This document shows positions 26,014-34,560 of a stretch of 64,000 nt of DNA, piece after piece. Origin of the DNA: Limnochordaceae bacterium (GTDB taxonomy: Bacteria; Bacillota; Limnochordia; Limnochordales; Geochordaceae); assembly GCA_014896295.1 (NCBI GenBank), contig JADBKR010000003.1, positions 175,515 through 239,514 on the forward strand. Direction: 5' to 3'. How positions within the stretch are numbered: the stretch's first letter is position 1; every line of letters starts with the position of its first letter. The position numbers and the translations under genes are program-made. The notes under the pieces were generated by a model. The model had not been told where the DNA came from. It saw only the letters and a program-made list of their open reading frames with translations, and did not search any database.

Positions 26014-27426
26014 TTGAGAGTCGTACCGGCCGGCGAGGGAAGCGCCGCCCCGGCCCCCTTGCCCAAAGTCGCCATCGTCGGGCGGCCCAACGTGGGCAAG
26101 TCCACGCTCTTCAACCGGCTCGTCCGGCGCCGGCTCGCCATCGTCCACCCCCAGCCGGGGGTCACCCGTGACCGGCTGGAGGCCGCCGTCACCTGGCGCG
26201 GCCACAGTTTCGTCCTGGTCGACACCGGGGGCCTGCTCGACACCGTTCCCCGCGAGGGAGTGGAGGGAGTCGTCTGGCAGCAGGCGTCGGCGGCGGTGCA
26301 GGAGGCGTCCCTCCTGCTCCTGGTGGTCGACGTGCGCGACGGGGTCATGGCCCTCGACCGCCAGCTGGCCAACTGGCTGCGCCGATCGGGCAAACCCTCT
26401 TTGCTCGTGGTCAACAAGGTCGACGCTCCGGCGCACGAAGCGGGTATCCACGAGTTCGCCGCCCTGGGCCTGGGCGAGGGCGTCCCCGTGTCGGCCGCCA
26501 GCGGCCGAGGCGTAGGCGAGCTGCTGGATCGTATCCTGGACCTCCTGGGTTCCCGGATGCCGGCGCAGGCACCAGCTCCTTCGCCCGCCGGGCCGCCGCC
26601 GGTCCGCATCGCCATCGTGGGCCGGCCCAACGTGGGCAAGTCGTCGCTGGTCAACGCCATCGTGGGACAGCAGCGGGTGGCCGTCGACGAGCGCCCGGGC
26701 ACGACCCGGGACGCGGTGGACATCGATCTCGAGTGGCAGGGTCGCCGGATCTCCCTGGTCGATACGGCCGGCATCCGCAAGCGGGCGCGCCCGGGAGCCC
26801 GTGACGTGGAGCAGCTGGCCGTGGCCCGCGCGTTTCGGGCCATGAGCCGCTCCGACGTGGCCATCGTCCTGATCGACGCCACCGAAGGCGTCACGTTCCA
26901 GGAGGCGCGTCTGGCCGGCCGGGCCGCCGAGCTCGGGCTCGCGGTGGTCCTGGCCGTCAACAAGTGGGACCGCATCGGCCGGCCCGACCAGAGCGTCGAG
27001 CGCTACGTCCCCGAGGTCCGGCACGCCGCGGGGCGCCTGGACTGGGCTCCGGTCCACTTCATCTCGGCGCTGGAAAAGTGGGGGATAAGGGAGCTCCTGC
27101 AATCGGCTCTGGCCGCTGCCGATCGTCGTGCCCGCCCTCTCGACCCCGAGATCGTGCAGAGCTGCGTCGACGAGGCGGTCCGCCTGCGGCCCCCGGCTTC
27201 GCCGGGACGCGCCGCGGTCCGCATCACGGGCGTCCGGCAGGTGGCGTCTCGCCCGCCCACGCTGGTCCTGAGCGTGCGGGGGGTAGACCGCCTCGACGAT
27301 GCCTACTTACGCTATCTCGAGCGCCAGCTGCGAAGCCGCATCGATCTCACCGGCACGCCCGTTCGCTGGGCGGTACGTCCCTCTGCGAAAAGGCGTCCGG
27401 CCCTGCCTGCTTCCGGTCATAGTTGA
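26014..27426 (+). CDS. der: Ribosome assembly GTPase Der (EngA)
   Basis: A 470-residue GTPase with two tandem G domains and a C-terminal KH-like domain, acting in 50S ribosome maturation. The first P-loop is GRPNVGKST (K29) and the second GRPNVGKSS about 190 residues later; both domains have DTGG/DTAG and NKVD/NKWD motifs. The inter-domain linker is short and Pro/Ala-rich. The TTG start at 26014 has no strong Shine-Dalgarno. It precedes spoIVA as in many clostridia. Confidence 0.95.
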   Translation: MRVVPAGEGSAAPAPLPKVAIVGRPNVGKSTLFNRLVRRRLAIVHPQPGVTRDRLEAAVTWRGHSFVLVDTGGLLDTVPREGVEGVVWQQASAAVQEASLLLLVVDVRDGVMALDRQLANWLRRSGKPSLLVVNKVDAPAHEAGIHEFAALGLGEGVPVSAASGRGVGELLDRILDLLGSRMPAQAPAPSPAGPPPVRIAIVGRPNVGKSSLVNAIVGQQRVAVDERPGTTRDAVDIDLEWQGRRISLVDTAGIRKRARPGARDVEQLAVARAFRAMSRSDVAIVLIDATEGVTFQEARLAGRAAELGLAVVLAVNKWDRIGRPDQSVERYVPEVRHAAGRLDWAPVHFISALEKWGIRELLQSALAAADRRARPLDPEIVQSCVDEAVRLRPPASPGRAAVRITGVRQVASRPPTLVLSVRGVDRLDDAYLRYLERQLRSRIDLTGTPVRWAVRPSAKRRPALPASGHS

Positions 27427-27445
27427 CCGGCCTGGCCCATACCAT
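27417..27445 (+). promoter_or_regulatory. Candidate sigma-E promoter of spoIVA
   Basis: TCATAGTT at 27417-27424 and CATACCAT at 27438-27445, 13 bases apart, resemble the mother-cell sigma-E consensus (ATA -35 and CATACA-T -10). It begins at the end of der and lies about 75 bases before spoIVA, a gene controlled by sigma-E in Bacillus. Pattern match only. Confidence 0.5.
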
Positions 27446-27519
27446 GTACCAGCCGTTTACGGATCGGAGCCGGGCGGACGACCGCGCCAGGGCCCGATCG
27501 CCAGAGGGGCGTTGGGAAC

Positions 27520-28998
27520 ATGGACCGCTTCGATGTCTTCCGCGACATGGCCGAGCGCACCGGCGGCAGCGTCTACGTCGGCGTGGTGGGCCCCGTGCGT
27601 ACCGGGAAATCGACGTTCATCCGCCGGTTCATGGACCTCCTGGTCATCCCGCGCATCGACGATCCCGAGCAGCGGGATCGCACCCGGGACCAGTTGCCGC
27701 AGAGCGCCGCCGGGCGCACGATCATGACGACCCAGCCGCGATTCGTGCCCGACGAGCCCATCGAGATCGTCGTCCAGGAACCCATCCGGATGCGGGTGCG
27801 CCTGGCCGACTGCGTGGGCTACACGGTCAGGAGCGCCCTGGGTTACCAGGAGGACGGGCAGCCCCGCAGGGTGCGGACCCCGTGGTTCGATGAGGAGATC
27901 CCCTTCGAGCAGGCGGCCGAGATCGGCACCCGCAAGGTCATCACGGAGCACTCCACGGTGGGGCTCGTGGTGGTCACCGACGGGTCCATCACGGACATCC
28001 CCCGGGAGGAGTACGTGCCGGCCGAGGAACGGGTCGTCCGGGAACTGCAGGAACTCGGCAAGCCGTACCTCGTCGTCCTCAACTCGACCCACCCCGACGA
28101 TCCCGCCACCCGCCAGCTCGCAGCCCAGTTGAGCGAGCGCTACGGCGTGCCGGTCGTGCCCGTGGACGCCCTCAACATGGACCAGGACCGGCTCCTGGCC
28201 ATCTTGCAGGAACTGCTGTGGGAGTTCCCCGTGCGGGAGGTGGGCGTGCGCCTGCCCCGGTGGATCGAGGAACTCCCGGCCGACCACTGGGTGCGTCGCA
28301 AGATGGTGGAGGCCGTTCGCCAGCAGCTCGAGCAGGTGCACCGGGTGCGGGACGTGGAGACGGCCATCGGCCAGATCGGCCGCCACGAGCTGGTGGAGTC
28401 GGCCCAGTTCGCCAGTATGGACCTCGGTACGGGGTGTGCGGTAGCCGATGTGCGCACCCGGCCGTCCCTGTTCTACCAGGTGCTGAAAGAGCTGACGGGT
28501 TCCGAGATCGACGGGGACCACCAGCTCATCCGGCTGGTGCAGGACCTCGTGCGGGCCAAGCAGGAGTTCGATCACATCAGCGAAGCGCTGGCCCAGGTGC
28601 GGGCGGTCGGGTACGGGGTCGTGGTGCCGCGCAACGAGGAGATTGCGTTTCAGGAGCCCGAGCTCGTGCGGCAGGGCAGCCGCTTCGGGATCCGGCTCAA
28701 GGCGAGTGCCCCCACCATCCACATGGTGAGGGCCGACGTGACCACGGAGGTGACCCCCTTCGTGGGCACGGAGCGGCAGGGCGAGGAGTTCGCCCGTTAC
28801 CTTTCGGGCCTGTTCGAGGAGAGCCCGGAGAAGCTGTGGCAGTCGGAGTTTCTCGGGCGCTCCTTGCAGGAGCTGGTGCGGGAGGGGATCCAGAGCAAGC
28901 TGCACCGGCTGCCCGAAAACGCCCAGCAGAAGCTCCAGGAGACGCTGACACGGATTGTCAACGAAGGAAGTGGCGGTCTCATCTGTATTATTTTGTAA
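27520..28998 (+). CDS. spoIVA: Stage IV sporulation protein A, coat-anchoring ATPase
   Basis: A 492-residue SpoIVA, the cytoskeletal ATPase that polymerises on the forespore surface and anchors the coat. The Walker A motif is GPVRTGKST (K30); the N-terminal signature MDRFDVFRDMAERTGG and the extreme C-terminus GGLICIIL are both canonical. Length equals that of B. subtilis SpoIVA. A sigma-E-like promoter lies just upstream. Confidence 0.97.
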   Translation: MDRFDVFRDMAERTGGSVYVGVVGPVRTGKSTFIRRFMDLLVIPRIDDPEQRDRTRDQLPQSAAGRTIMTTQPRFVPDEPIEIVVQEPIRMRVRLADCVGYTVRSALGYQEDGQPRRVRTPWFDEEIPFEQAAEIGTRKVITEHSTVGLVVVTDGSITDIPREEYVPAEERVVRELQELGKPYLVVLNSTHPDDPATRQLAAQLSERYGVPVVPVDALNMDQDRLLAILQELLWEFPVREVGVRLPRWIEELPADHWVRRKMVEAVRQQLEQVHRVRDVETAIGQIGRHELVESAQFASMDLGTGCAVADVRTRPSLFYQVLKELTGSEIDGDHQLIRLVQDLVRAKQEFDHISEALAQVRAVGYGVVVPRNEEIAFQEPELVRQGSRFGIRLKASAPTIHMVRADVTTEVTPFVGTERQGEEFARYLSGLFEESPEKLWQSEFLGRSLQELVREGIQSKLHRLPENAQQKLQETLTRIVNEGSGGLICIIL

Positions 28999-29232
28999 GC
29001 ACCTTTTGTGCCCGACATGACGGTCTTCAGCAGGAGGATCGTCGAAAACGGCGAAACAGCGCACCGGAGTAATTTCCAGTCCGGCAAAGGCCGGCACGTG
29101 AGCCGTTGAAGGGTGTGTCGCATAGCTCCGTGCGAGCACGGATAAGCTAGCGCCTGCCACAGCGTGCCACGGGTAGGCAAGCCGGGCACCCGTTGGGATC
29201 CTTGCGGATCACCCGAGAGGAGATGACGGAAA

Positions 29233-29508
29233 TTGACCAAGGCGGAGCTCATTGACAAGATCGCCGACAAGACGGGTCTTACCAAGAAGGATTCCGGGCG
29301 AGCGCTGGACGCGGTTTTCGAGAGCATCACCGAGGCGTTGGCAGGCGGACAGAGGGTGCAGCTCGTAGGGTTTGGCAGCTTCGAGGTGCGCAAGCGCGCT
29401 GCTCGCAAGGGCCGCAACCCGCAGACCGGGCGCGAGATCCAGATCGGAGCCCGGCAGGTGCCTGCGTTCAAGGCCGGCAAGGCCCTCAAGGACGCCGTCG
29501 CTCGCTGA
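29233..29508 (+). CDS. hup: HU-family DNA-binding protein
   Basis: A 91-residue histone-like HU protein. Features are [20 protein letters not shown] at the N-terminus, the [22 protein letters not shown] arm with the DNA-intercalating proline, and the [10 protein letters not shown] end, given here as sub-blocks. TTG 29233 follows GAGAGGAG at about 29214-29221. It lies after spoIVA, as in Bacillus (hbs), and is followed by its own terminator. Confidence 0.96.
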   Translation: MTKAELIDKIADKTGLTKKDSGRALDAVFESITEALAGGQRVQLVGFGSFEVRKRAARKGRNPQTGREIQIGARQVPAFKAGKALKDAVAR

Positions 29509-29538
29509 GCCCGCGTTTCCCGGGACCCGCATGACCAG

Positions 29539-29565
29539 GGGGCGCCGCGCAGGCGGTGCCCCTTT
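29539..29565 (+). terminator. Terminator after hup
   Basis: GGGGCGCC (29539-29546) pairs with GGTGCCCC (29555-29562), with one G-T pair, followed by TTT and a nearby second T run. It lies 30 bases after the hup stop. Confidence 0.75.
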
Positions 29566-29586
29566 CCAGTTTTACACGGGCGCGCA

Positions 29587-29615
29587 TTGTGAGGGAAATC
29601 CCGCCGATCTATAAT
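29587..29615 (+). promoter_or_regulatory. Promoter of the hom-thrC-thrB-lysC operon
   Basis: TTGTGA (29587-29592) and a perfect TATAAT (29610-29615) are 17 bases apart. The leader to the hom GTG is about 40 bases, too short for a T-box or other large riboswitch, so amino-acid control must act elsewhere, for example through the ACT domains. Confidence 0.78.
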
Positions 29616-29661
29616 CGCGCCCAAAGATCCGAAGCCCTGGCGGGAGGACGGCGGTGGCGGC

Positions 29662-30963
29662 GTGAGCGGCTCGGCGGTGTACCTCGGCATGCTCGGCTTC
29701 GGCACGGTGGGTCAGGCCGTGGCCCGGGCGCTCGTGCGTCGTGCCGACGACATCGCCCGGCGCACCGGCCATCCCATCCGGCTCGCCCGCATCGCCGTGC
29801 GTGACGCAGCCAGGCCCAGAGCCGGATGGCCCGAGGGCGCCCGGCTTCACACCGATCCCGTCGAGCTCGTCGAACAGGCCGACGTGCAGGTCGTCATCGA
29901 AGTCATGGGCGGGGAAGAGCCCGCTCTCAGCGCGATCCGCCGAGCCCTCGCCCTGGGGAAGCCCGTGGTGACCGCCAACAAGCTGGTGATGGCCCGTCAC
30001 GGCGCCACGTTGCTCGCGATGGCCCACGACCACGGGGTGCCCCTGCTCTTCGAGGCGGCGGTGGGAGGCGCCATCCCCATCATCCGGCCCATCCGGGAAT
30101 CGCTCGCCTCGGACCGCATCCTGGGGTTGGCCGGCATCCTCAACGGCACGACCAACTTCATCCTGACCGAAATGGAAGAGTCGGGGACAGGCTTCGGCGA
30201 GGCTCTGGAGCGGGCCCGCTCGTTGGGCTACGCCGAAGCCGACCCCCAGGCGGACCTCTCCGGCTGGGACGCCGCCTACAAGCTGGCAGTGCTGGCGTCG
30301 ATCGCCTTCGGAGGATGGCTCTTGCCGGAGGCGATCCACGTCACCGGGTTGAACGGCATCGAGGGTCGCGACATCCAGTACGCCAGGGAGCTGGGGCTGG
30401 TCGTGAAGCTCCTGGCCTCGGCCTCGTCGAAGGATGGCCGGGTCGAGGCGTGGGTGGGGCCGGCCTTGCTTGCGCGCCATCATCCCCTGAGCCAGGTGCG
30501 GAGCGTCAACAACGCCATCCTGCTCTCGACGGAAGCAGCCGGCGAGCTGATGTTCTACGGGCCGGGCGCAGGGGGCGATCCGACGGCGGCTGCGGTGCTG
30601 GGCGACGTGATGGACGTGGCCAGCAAGGGCGCTGGCGTGCGGGAACCCAACGGTGGCCTGGTGCCGCCGGCAGGGCGGCGGATGGAGGCGACCGACCCAG
30701 GGAGCATGGTGAGCCGCTTCTACATCCGGATGCAGGTGCTGGACAGGCCCGGGGTGCTGGCGGCGATTGCGGCGGTATTCGGGCAGTTTGCCGTCAGCAT
30801 CGAGTCCGTGATCCAGAAAGGGCGGGGAAGCGAGCCGGTGGACCTGGTCTTCGTCACGCACGAGGCTCCGTACTCGGCCGTCCGGAAGGTCGTCTCGGAG
30901 GTCTCCCGGTTGCCGGTGGTCGTGGACGCAGGCGTGCCCATGCGGGTGGTGGCGACGCCGTGA
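29662..30963 (+). CDS. hom: Homoserine dehydrogenase
   Basis: A 433-residue enzyme reducing aspartate semialdehyde to homoserine. It has an N-terminal NAD(P)-binding fold (GFGTVGQAVARAL), VTANKLVMARHG, the catalytic-domain blocks AAVGGAIPIIRPIRE, GILNGTTNFILTEM and DLSGWDAAYKL, and a C-terminal ACT domain (MQVLDRPGVLAAIAAVFGQF) for threonine feedback. GTG 29662 has GGGAGG about 14 bases upstream. Its stop overlaps thrC. Confidence 0.96.
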   Translation: MSGSAVYLGMLGFGTVGQAVARALVRRADDIARRTGHPIRLARIAVRDAARPRAGWPEGARLHTDPVELVEQADVQVVIEVMGGEEPALSAIRRALALGKPVVTANKLVMARHGATLLAMAHDHGVPLLFEAAVGGAIPIIRPIRESLASDRILGLAGILNGTTNFILTEMEESGTGFGEALERARSLGYAEADPQADLSGWDAAYKLAVLASIAFGGWLLPEAIHVTGLNGIEGRDIQYARELGLVVKLLASASSKDGRVEAWVGPALLARHHPLSQVRSVNNAILLSTEAAGELMFYGPGAGGDPTAAAVLGDVMDVASKGAGVREPNGGLVPPAGRRMEATDPGSMVSRFYIRMQVLDRPGVLAAIAAVFGQFAVSIESVIQKGRGSEPVDLVFVTHEAPYSAVRKVVSEVSRLPVVVDAGVPMRVVATP

Positions 30964-32084
30964 CGCCTGCCCCACGGACGCCCGCCCCACGAGGGGTGCT
31001 GGCGCGATACCGGGAGTGGCTGGCCGTGCCTGCCGGCCTCCCCGAGGTCTCGTTGGGCGAGGGCGACACCCCCCTGTTGCGCGTGCCGAGCATCGAGCGC
31101 GCCCTCGGACTGCGGGCCCCCCTCTTCGTGAAGGTGGAGGGGCAAAACCCTACGGGCTCTTTCAAGGACCGGGGGATGACCGTGGCGGTCTCGCTGGCCG
31201 CCCATCGCGGGCGCAAGGCCGTCGTCTGCGCCTCGACCGGCAACACGGCCGCTTCGGCGGCCGCGTACGCCGCTCGGGCCGGCCTGGAGGCGCTGGTGGT
31301 GCTGCCGGAAGGGGCCGTGGCCGGCGGCAAGCTGGCCCAGGCCATTGCGTGCGGGGCGCGGGTCGCCCAGGTCGACGGCAACTTCGACCAGGCGCTCGCT
31401 CTGGTACGGGAGATGGCGAGCCGGCTCGAGGTCGAGCTGGTCAACTCGGTCAACCCCGCCCGCCTGGAAGGCCAGAAGACGGCCGCGTTCGAGGTGTGCG
31501 ACGCGCTGGGAGAGGCGCCGGCCTACCTCGCCATCCCCGTCGGCAACGCCGGCAACATCACCGCCTACTGGATGGGCTTCACGCAGTACCACGAGGCCGG
31601 CCGCATCTCCTCTCGCCCGATCATGCTGGGCTTCCAGGCGGAAGGAGCGGCTCCCCTGGTGTTGGGACGGCCGGTGAGCCGTCCAGAGACGGTGGCCACC
31701 GCCATCCGCATCGGCCGACCGGCGAGCTGGCAGGGGGCGATCCGGGCGCGGGACGAGTCGGGGGGAGTCATCGCCGCCGTTTCGGACCGGGCCATCCTGG
31801 AGGCCCAGCAGGAGCTCGCCCAGCGGGAGGGCATCTTCTGCGAGCCGGCGTCGGCGGCGAGCGTGGCAGGCGTGGCGCAACTGGCGAGAGCCGGCTATTT
31901 CCGGGACGCTTCGAGGCCCATCGTTTGCGTCCTCACGGGCTCCGGGCTGAAGGATCCCGACCGGGCGGCCCGGATGGGCAGGCCCGGCCAGGTGGTGCGG
32001 GTGACGGGCCGGCTCGAGGAGGTGGCGGCCCTGCTGGGCGCCACCGTCCCGTTGCACGCCGCGCCGGAGGAGCCCGTTGCATGA
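30960..32084 (+). CDS. thrC: Threonine synthase
   Basis: A 374-residue PLP enzyme converting O-phosphohomoserine to threonine. The PLP lysine is in NPTGSFKDRGM; ASTGNTAASAAAYAARAG and the phosphate-binding PVGNAGNITAYWMG follow, and CEPASAASVAG is near the end. GTG 30960 overlaps the hom stop; the stop overlaps the thrB start (ATGA). Confidence 0.95.
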   Translation: MTPAPRTPAPRGVLARYREWLAVPAGLPEVSLGEGDTPLLRVPSIERALGLRAPLFVKVEGQNPTGSFKDRGMTVAVSLAAHRGRKAVVCASTGNTAASAAAYAARAGLEALVVLPEGAVAGGKLAQAIACGARVAQVDGNFDQALALVREMASRLEVELVNSVNPARLEGQKTAAFEVCDALGEAPAYLAIPVGNAGNITAYWMGFTQYHEAGRISSRPIMLGFQAEGAAPLVLGRPVSRPETVATAIRIGRPASWQGAIRARDESGGVIAAVSDRAILEAQQELAQREGIFCEPASAASVAGVAQLARAGYFRDASRPIVCVLTGSGLKDPDRAARMGRPGQVVRVTGRLEEVAALLGATVPLHAAPEEPVA

Positions 32085-33091
32085 GCCAGGGCCGTCCTCC
32101 CGTCGCAGCGGCGGTGGCGGAGGTACCGGCCTCCACTGCCAACCTGGGGCCCGGCTTCGACACGTTGGCCATGGCGTTGGAGCTGCGGGTGCGGGTGGTG
32201 CTCCGGTGGGTGGACGCGCCGGGCCCGCAGGCGCCGGCGTGGCCCCCGCGCCTCGTATCGGCCCAAGTGCTCGGGGAGGGGGCCGGCGGGCTCCCCACGG
32301 ATGCATCCAATCGCGTCTGGCAGGCCGCCCTCCGGCTTTTCGAGGCCATCGAGCCGCCGTCGTGGGCAGTGGGGCGCGCGGTCAGCCTCGAGGAAGAGAA
32401 CCTCATCCCGCTCGCGGCGGGCCTGGGCTCCAGCGCCGCCGCCGCCGTGGGGGGACTGTGGGCAGCCAACGCCCTCTGCGGAACCCCGCTCGCATACCGG
32501 CGCCTGCTCGACATGGCGGCGTCCATGGAAGGGCACGCCGACAACGCGGCGGCCGCCGCGCTCGGGGGCCTGGTGGCCTGCGCGCGGTACGGCGAGCGGG
32601 TGGAGGCGATTCGCGTGCCCATGCCGAGGGGCGAACTCGTGGCGGTCGTCGCCGTACCGCAGCGGCAGCTGCCCACCGAGGCTGCCCGGCGAGCTTTGCC
32701 GACCGGCGTTGCCTTCGGTGAGGCCGTGGCCAGCGTGGGCGGCTGTGCGCTGACGCTCGCGGCCCTCACCACGGGAAGGTGGGAGGCGCTGAAGGAGGCG
32801 ATGGCCTCTGACCGCCTGCATCAGCCGTACCGGCGGGCGCTCGTGCCCGGGCTGGAAGAGGCGATGGAGGCAGCCCTGCAGGCAGGGGCGTTTGGCGCGG
32901 CGTTGAGCGGTGCAGGCCCCTCGGTGCTGGCCTTCAGCCGGCCTCACCTGGCCGACGAGGTGGGAAGGGCCATGGTGCGGGCTTTCGCGTCGCGCGGGGA
33001 GGCGGCCCGGCGGATGACGCTGCAGCCGGCCGCCGAAGGAGTCCGAGTCAAGACGCTCGGTTACGGTGGAGAGAGGCAGGGAACGGGGTAG
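32081..33091 (+). CDS. thrB: Homoserine kinase
   Basis: A 336-residue GHMP kinase phosphorylating homoserine. The N-terminal PASTANLGPGFDTLAMAL, the ATP-binding PLAAGLGSSAAAAVGG and the C-terminal GAFGAALSGAGPSVLAF are all present. It lies between thrC and lysC in an operon supplying threonine and the aspartate family. Confidence 0.95.
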   Translation: MSQGRPPVAAAVAEVPASTANLGPGFDTLAMALELRVRVVLRWVDAPGPQAPAWPPRLVSAQVLGEGAGGLPTDASNRVWQAALRLFEAIEPPSWAVGRAVSLEEENLIPLAAGLGSSAAAAVGGLWAANALCGTPLAYRRLLDMAASMEGHADNAAAAALGGLVACARYGERVEAIRVPMPRGELVAVVAVPQRQLPTEAARRALPTGVAFGEAVASVGGCALTLAALTTGRWEALKEAMASDRLHQPYRRALVPGLEEAMEAALQAGAFGAALSGAGPSVLAFSRPHLADEVGRAMVRAFASRGEAARRMTLQPAAEGVRVKTLGYGGERQGTG

Positions 33092-33094
33092 GTC

Positions 33095-34349
33095 ATGGGC
33101 TTGTTGGTGCAGAAATTCGGGGGTACTTCCGTCGCCACGCCCGAACGGATCCGCCACGTGGCGCGGCGGATCGCCGATCGCTACCACGGCGGCCACCGGG
33201 TGATCGTGGTGGTTTCGGCCATGGGCCACACCACCGACCAGCTCATCGAGCTCGCACGCCAGGTGACGGCTCAGCCGCCTCGCCGCGAACTGGACATGCT
33301 ACTGTCCACCGGCGAGCAGGTCTCCATCGCCCTGGTGGCCATGGCGCTTCAGGACATGGGGGTGCCGGCCATCTCGCTGACAGGCTCCCAGGTGGGCATC
33401 CAGACCGACGGGGTCTTCACCCGGGCCCGTATCCGCCGCATCTCCACGGCCCGGCTCCACCAGGAGCTCGACGCCGGGAGAGTGGTGGTGGTGGCGGGGT
33501 TCCAGGGCGTGACGGAGTCGATGGACATCACCACGTTGGGGCGAGGGGGTTCGGACACCACGGCGGTGGCCCTGGCGGCGGCCATCCAGGCGGACGAGTG
33601 CGAGATCTACACCGACGTCGACGGCGTGTACACGGCCGACCCCCGGGTGGTGCCCTCGGCACGCCTGCTGCCGGTCATCTCGTACGGCGAGATGCTGGAG
33701 ATGGCGAGCCTGGGAGCCGTGGTGCTGCAGCCTCGTTCGGTCGAACTGGCCGCGCAGTACGGCGTCGTCATCCACGTGCGCTCGAGCTTCCATGACCGGG
33801 AGGGAACGCGAGTGGTTGCGGAGGCCAATCTCGAGAAGGCGATGGTGGTCACGGGCGTGACGCATGACCGCAACGTCGCCAAGATCGTCATCATCGACGT
33901 GCCGGACCGCCCGGGGGTGGCCCACCGGCTCTTCTCGGAGCTGGCGGCCCTCGGGATCAACGTGGACATGATCGTCCAGACCGCCAAACAGCAGCACACG
34001 ACGGACCTGCTCTTCACCGTCGCCCGGACCGACCTCGACCAGACCCTCGCCATCGTCCGGCGGGTCGCCTCCGAGCTGGGCACGGACGACGTCCGTCACG
34101 ACGCGACGGTGGGCAAGGTCTCCATCGTGGGGAGCCGGCATGGTGAGCAATCCGGGCGTGGCCGCCAGGATGTTCGGGGCGCTGGCCGCCGAAGGCATCA
34201 ACATCCAGGCCATCTCGACCTCCGAGATCAAGGTCTCCTGCCTCATCGACGAACAGCACCTGGATCGGGCCGTCCGGGCGGTCCACGACGCCTTCGGTCT
34301 GGGCGCCCACGAAGCGGAGTCGGAGGCGGTCGAAGCCTCGCAGGCCTGA
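33095..34349 (+). CDS. lysC: Aspartokinase (frame interrupted once)
   Basis: Aspartate kinase opens lysine, threonine and methionine synthesis. From ATG 33095 the kinase domain is complete: [51 protein letters not shown], and [15 protein letters not shown]. It is followed by the first ACT domain. In the second ACT domain the frame changes: VGKVSIVG continues in the next frame as [17 protein letters not shown] and [17 protein letters not shown], ending at 34349. Removing an extra A at 34133 repairs it to about 417 residues. Probable sequencing indel. Confidence 0.9.
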
Positions 34350-34362
34350 CGGCAAGAGAAAT

Positions 34363-34440
34363 GGTCGGGGCGCCGGGACTTGAACCCGGGACCTCTACCA
34401 CCCCAAGGTAGCGCGCTAGCCAAGCTGCGCCACGCCCCGA
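34363..34440 (-). tRNA. tRNA-Pro (GGG)
   Basis: Read on the minus strand, the acceptor arms CGGGGCG and CGCCCCG pair perfectly, with A as discriminator and an encoded CCA (34363-34365). The D stem is GCGC/GCGC, the anticodon stem CTACC/GGTAG, with loop TTGGGGT giving anticodon GGG, and the T arm is CCGGG-TTCAAGT-CCCGG. All cloverleaf stems are intact. It is the only minus-strand gene among the core genes shown here. Confidence 0.95.
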
Positions 34441-34450
34441 AGCGTCCTTA

Positions 34451-34479
34451 CGATAGCACACCTGCGCTCACGGGTCAAT
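34451..34479 (-). promoter_or_regulatory. Promoter of tRNA-Pro
   Basis: On the minus strand TTGACC (34479-34474) and TATCGT (34456-34451) are separated by 17 bases, and the tRNA 5' end begins about 10 bases beyond the -10. Confidence 0.75.
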
Positions 34480-34560
34480 GAAGCGCGTGGGCTCCGGCCA
34501 GGGCGGCTCGCAGGGATGCCGCCTCCAAGACAGAATCCACGCGGTCCGGGAGGCATCTCC

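Noticed and set aside
27457..29160. A 567-codon minus-strand frame over spoIVA
   Set aside because: It is a shadow of spoIVA; no motif and no ribosome site.
29616..29661. A T-box or amino-acid riboswitch in front of hom
   Set aside because: The leader between promoter and start is only about 45 bases, too short for any such element.
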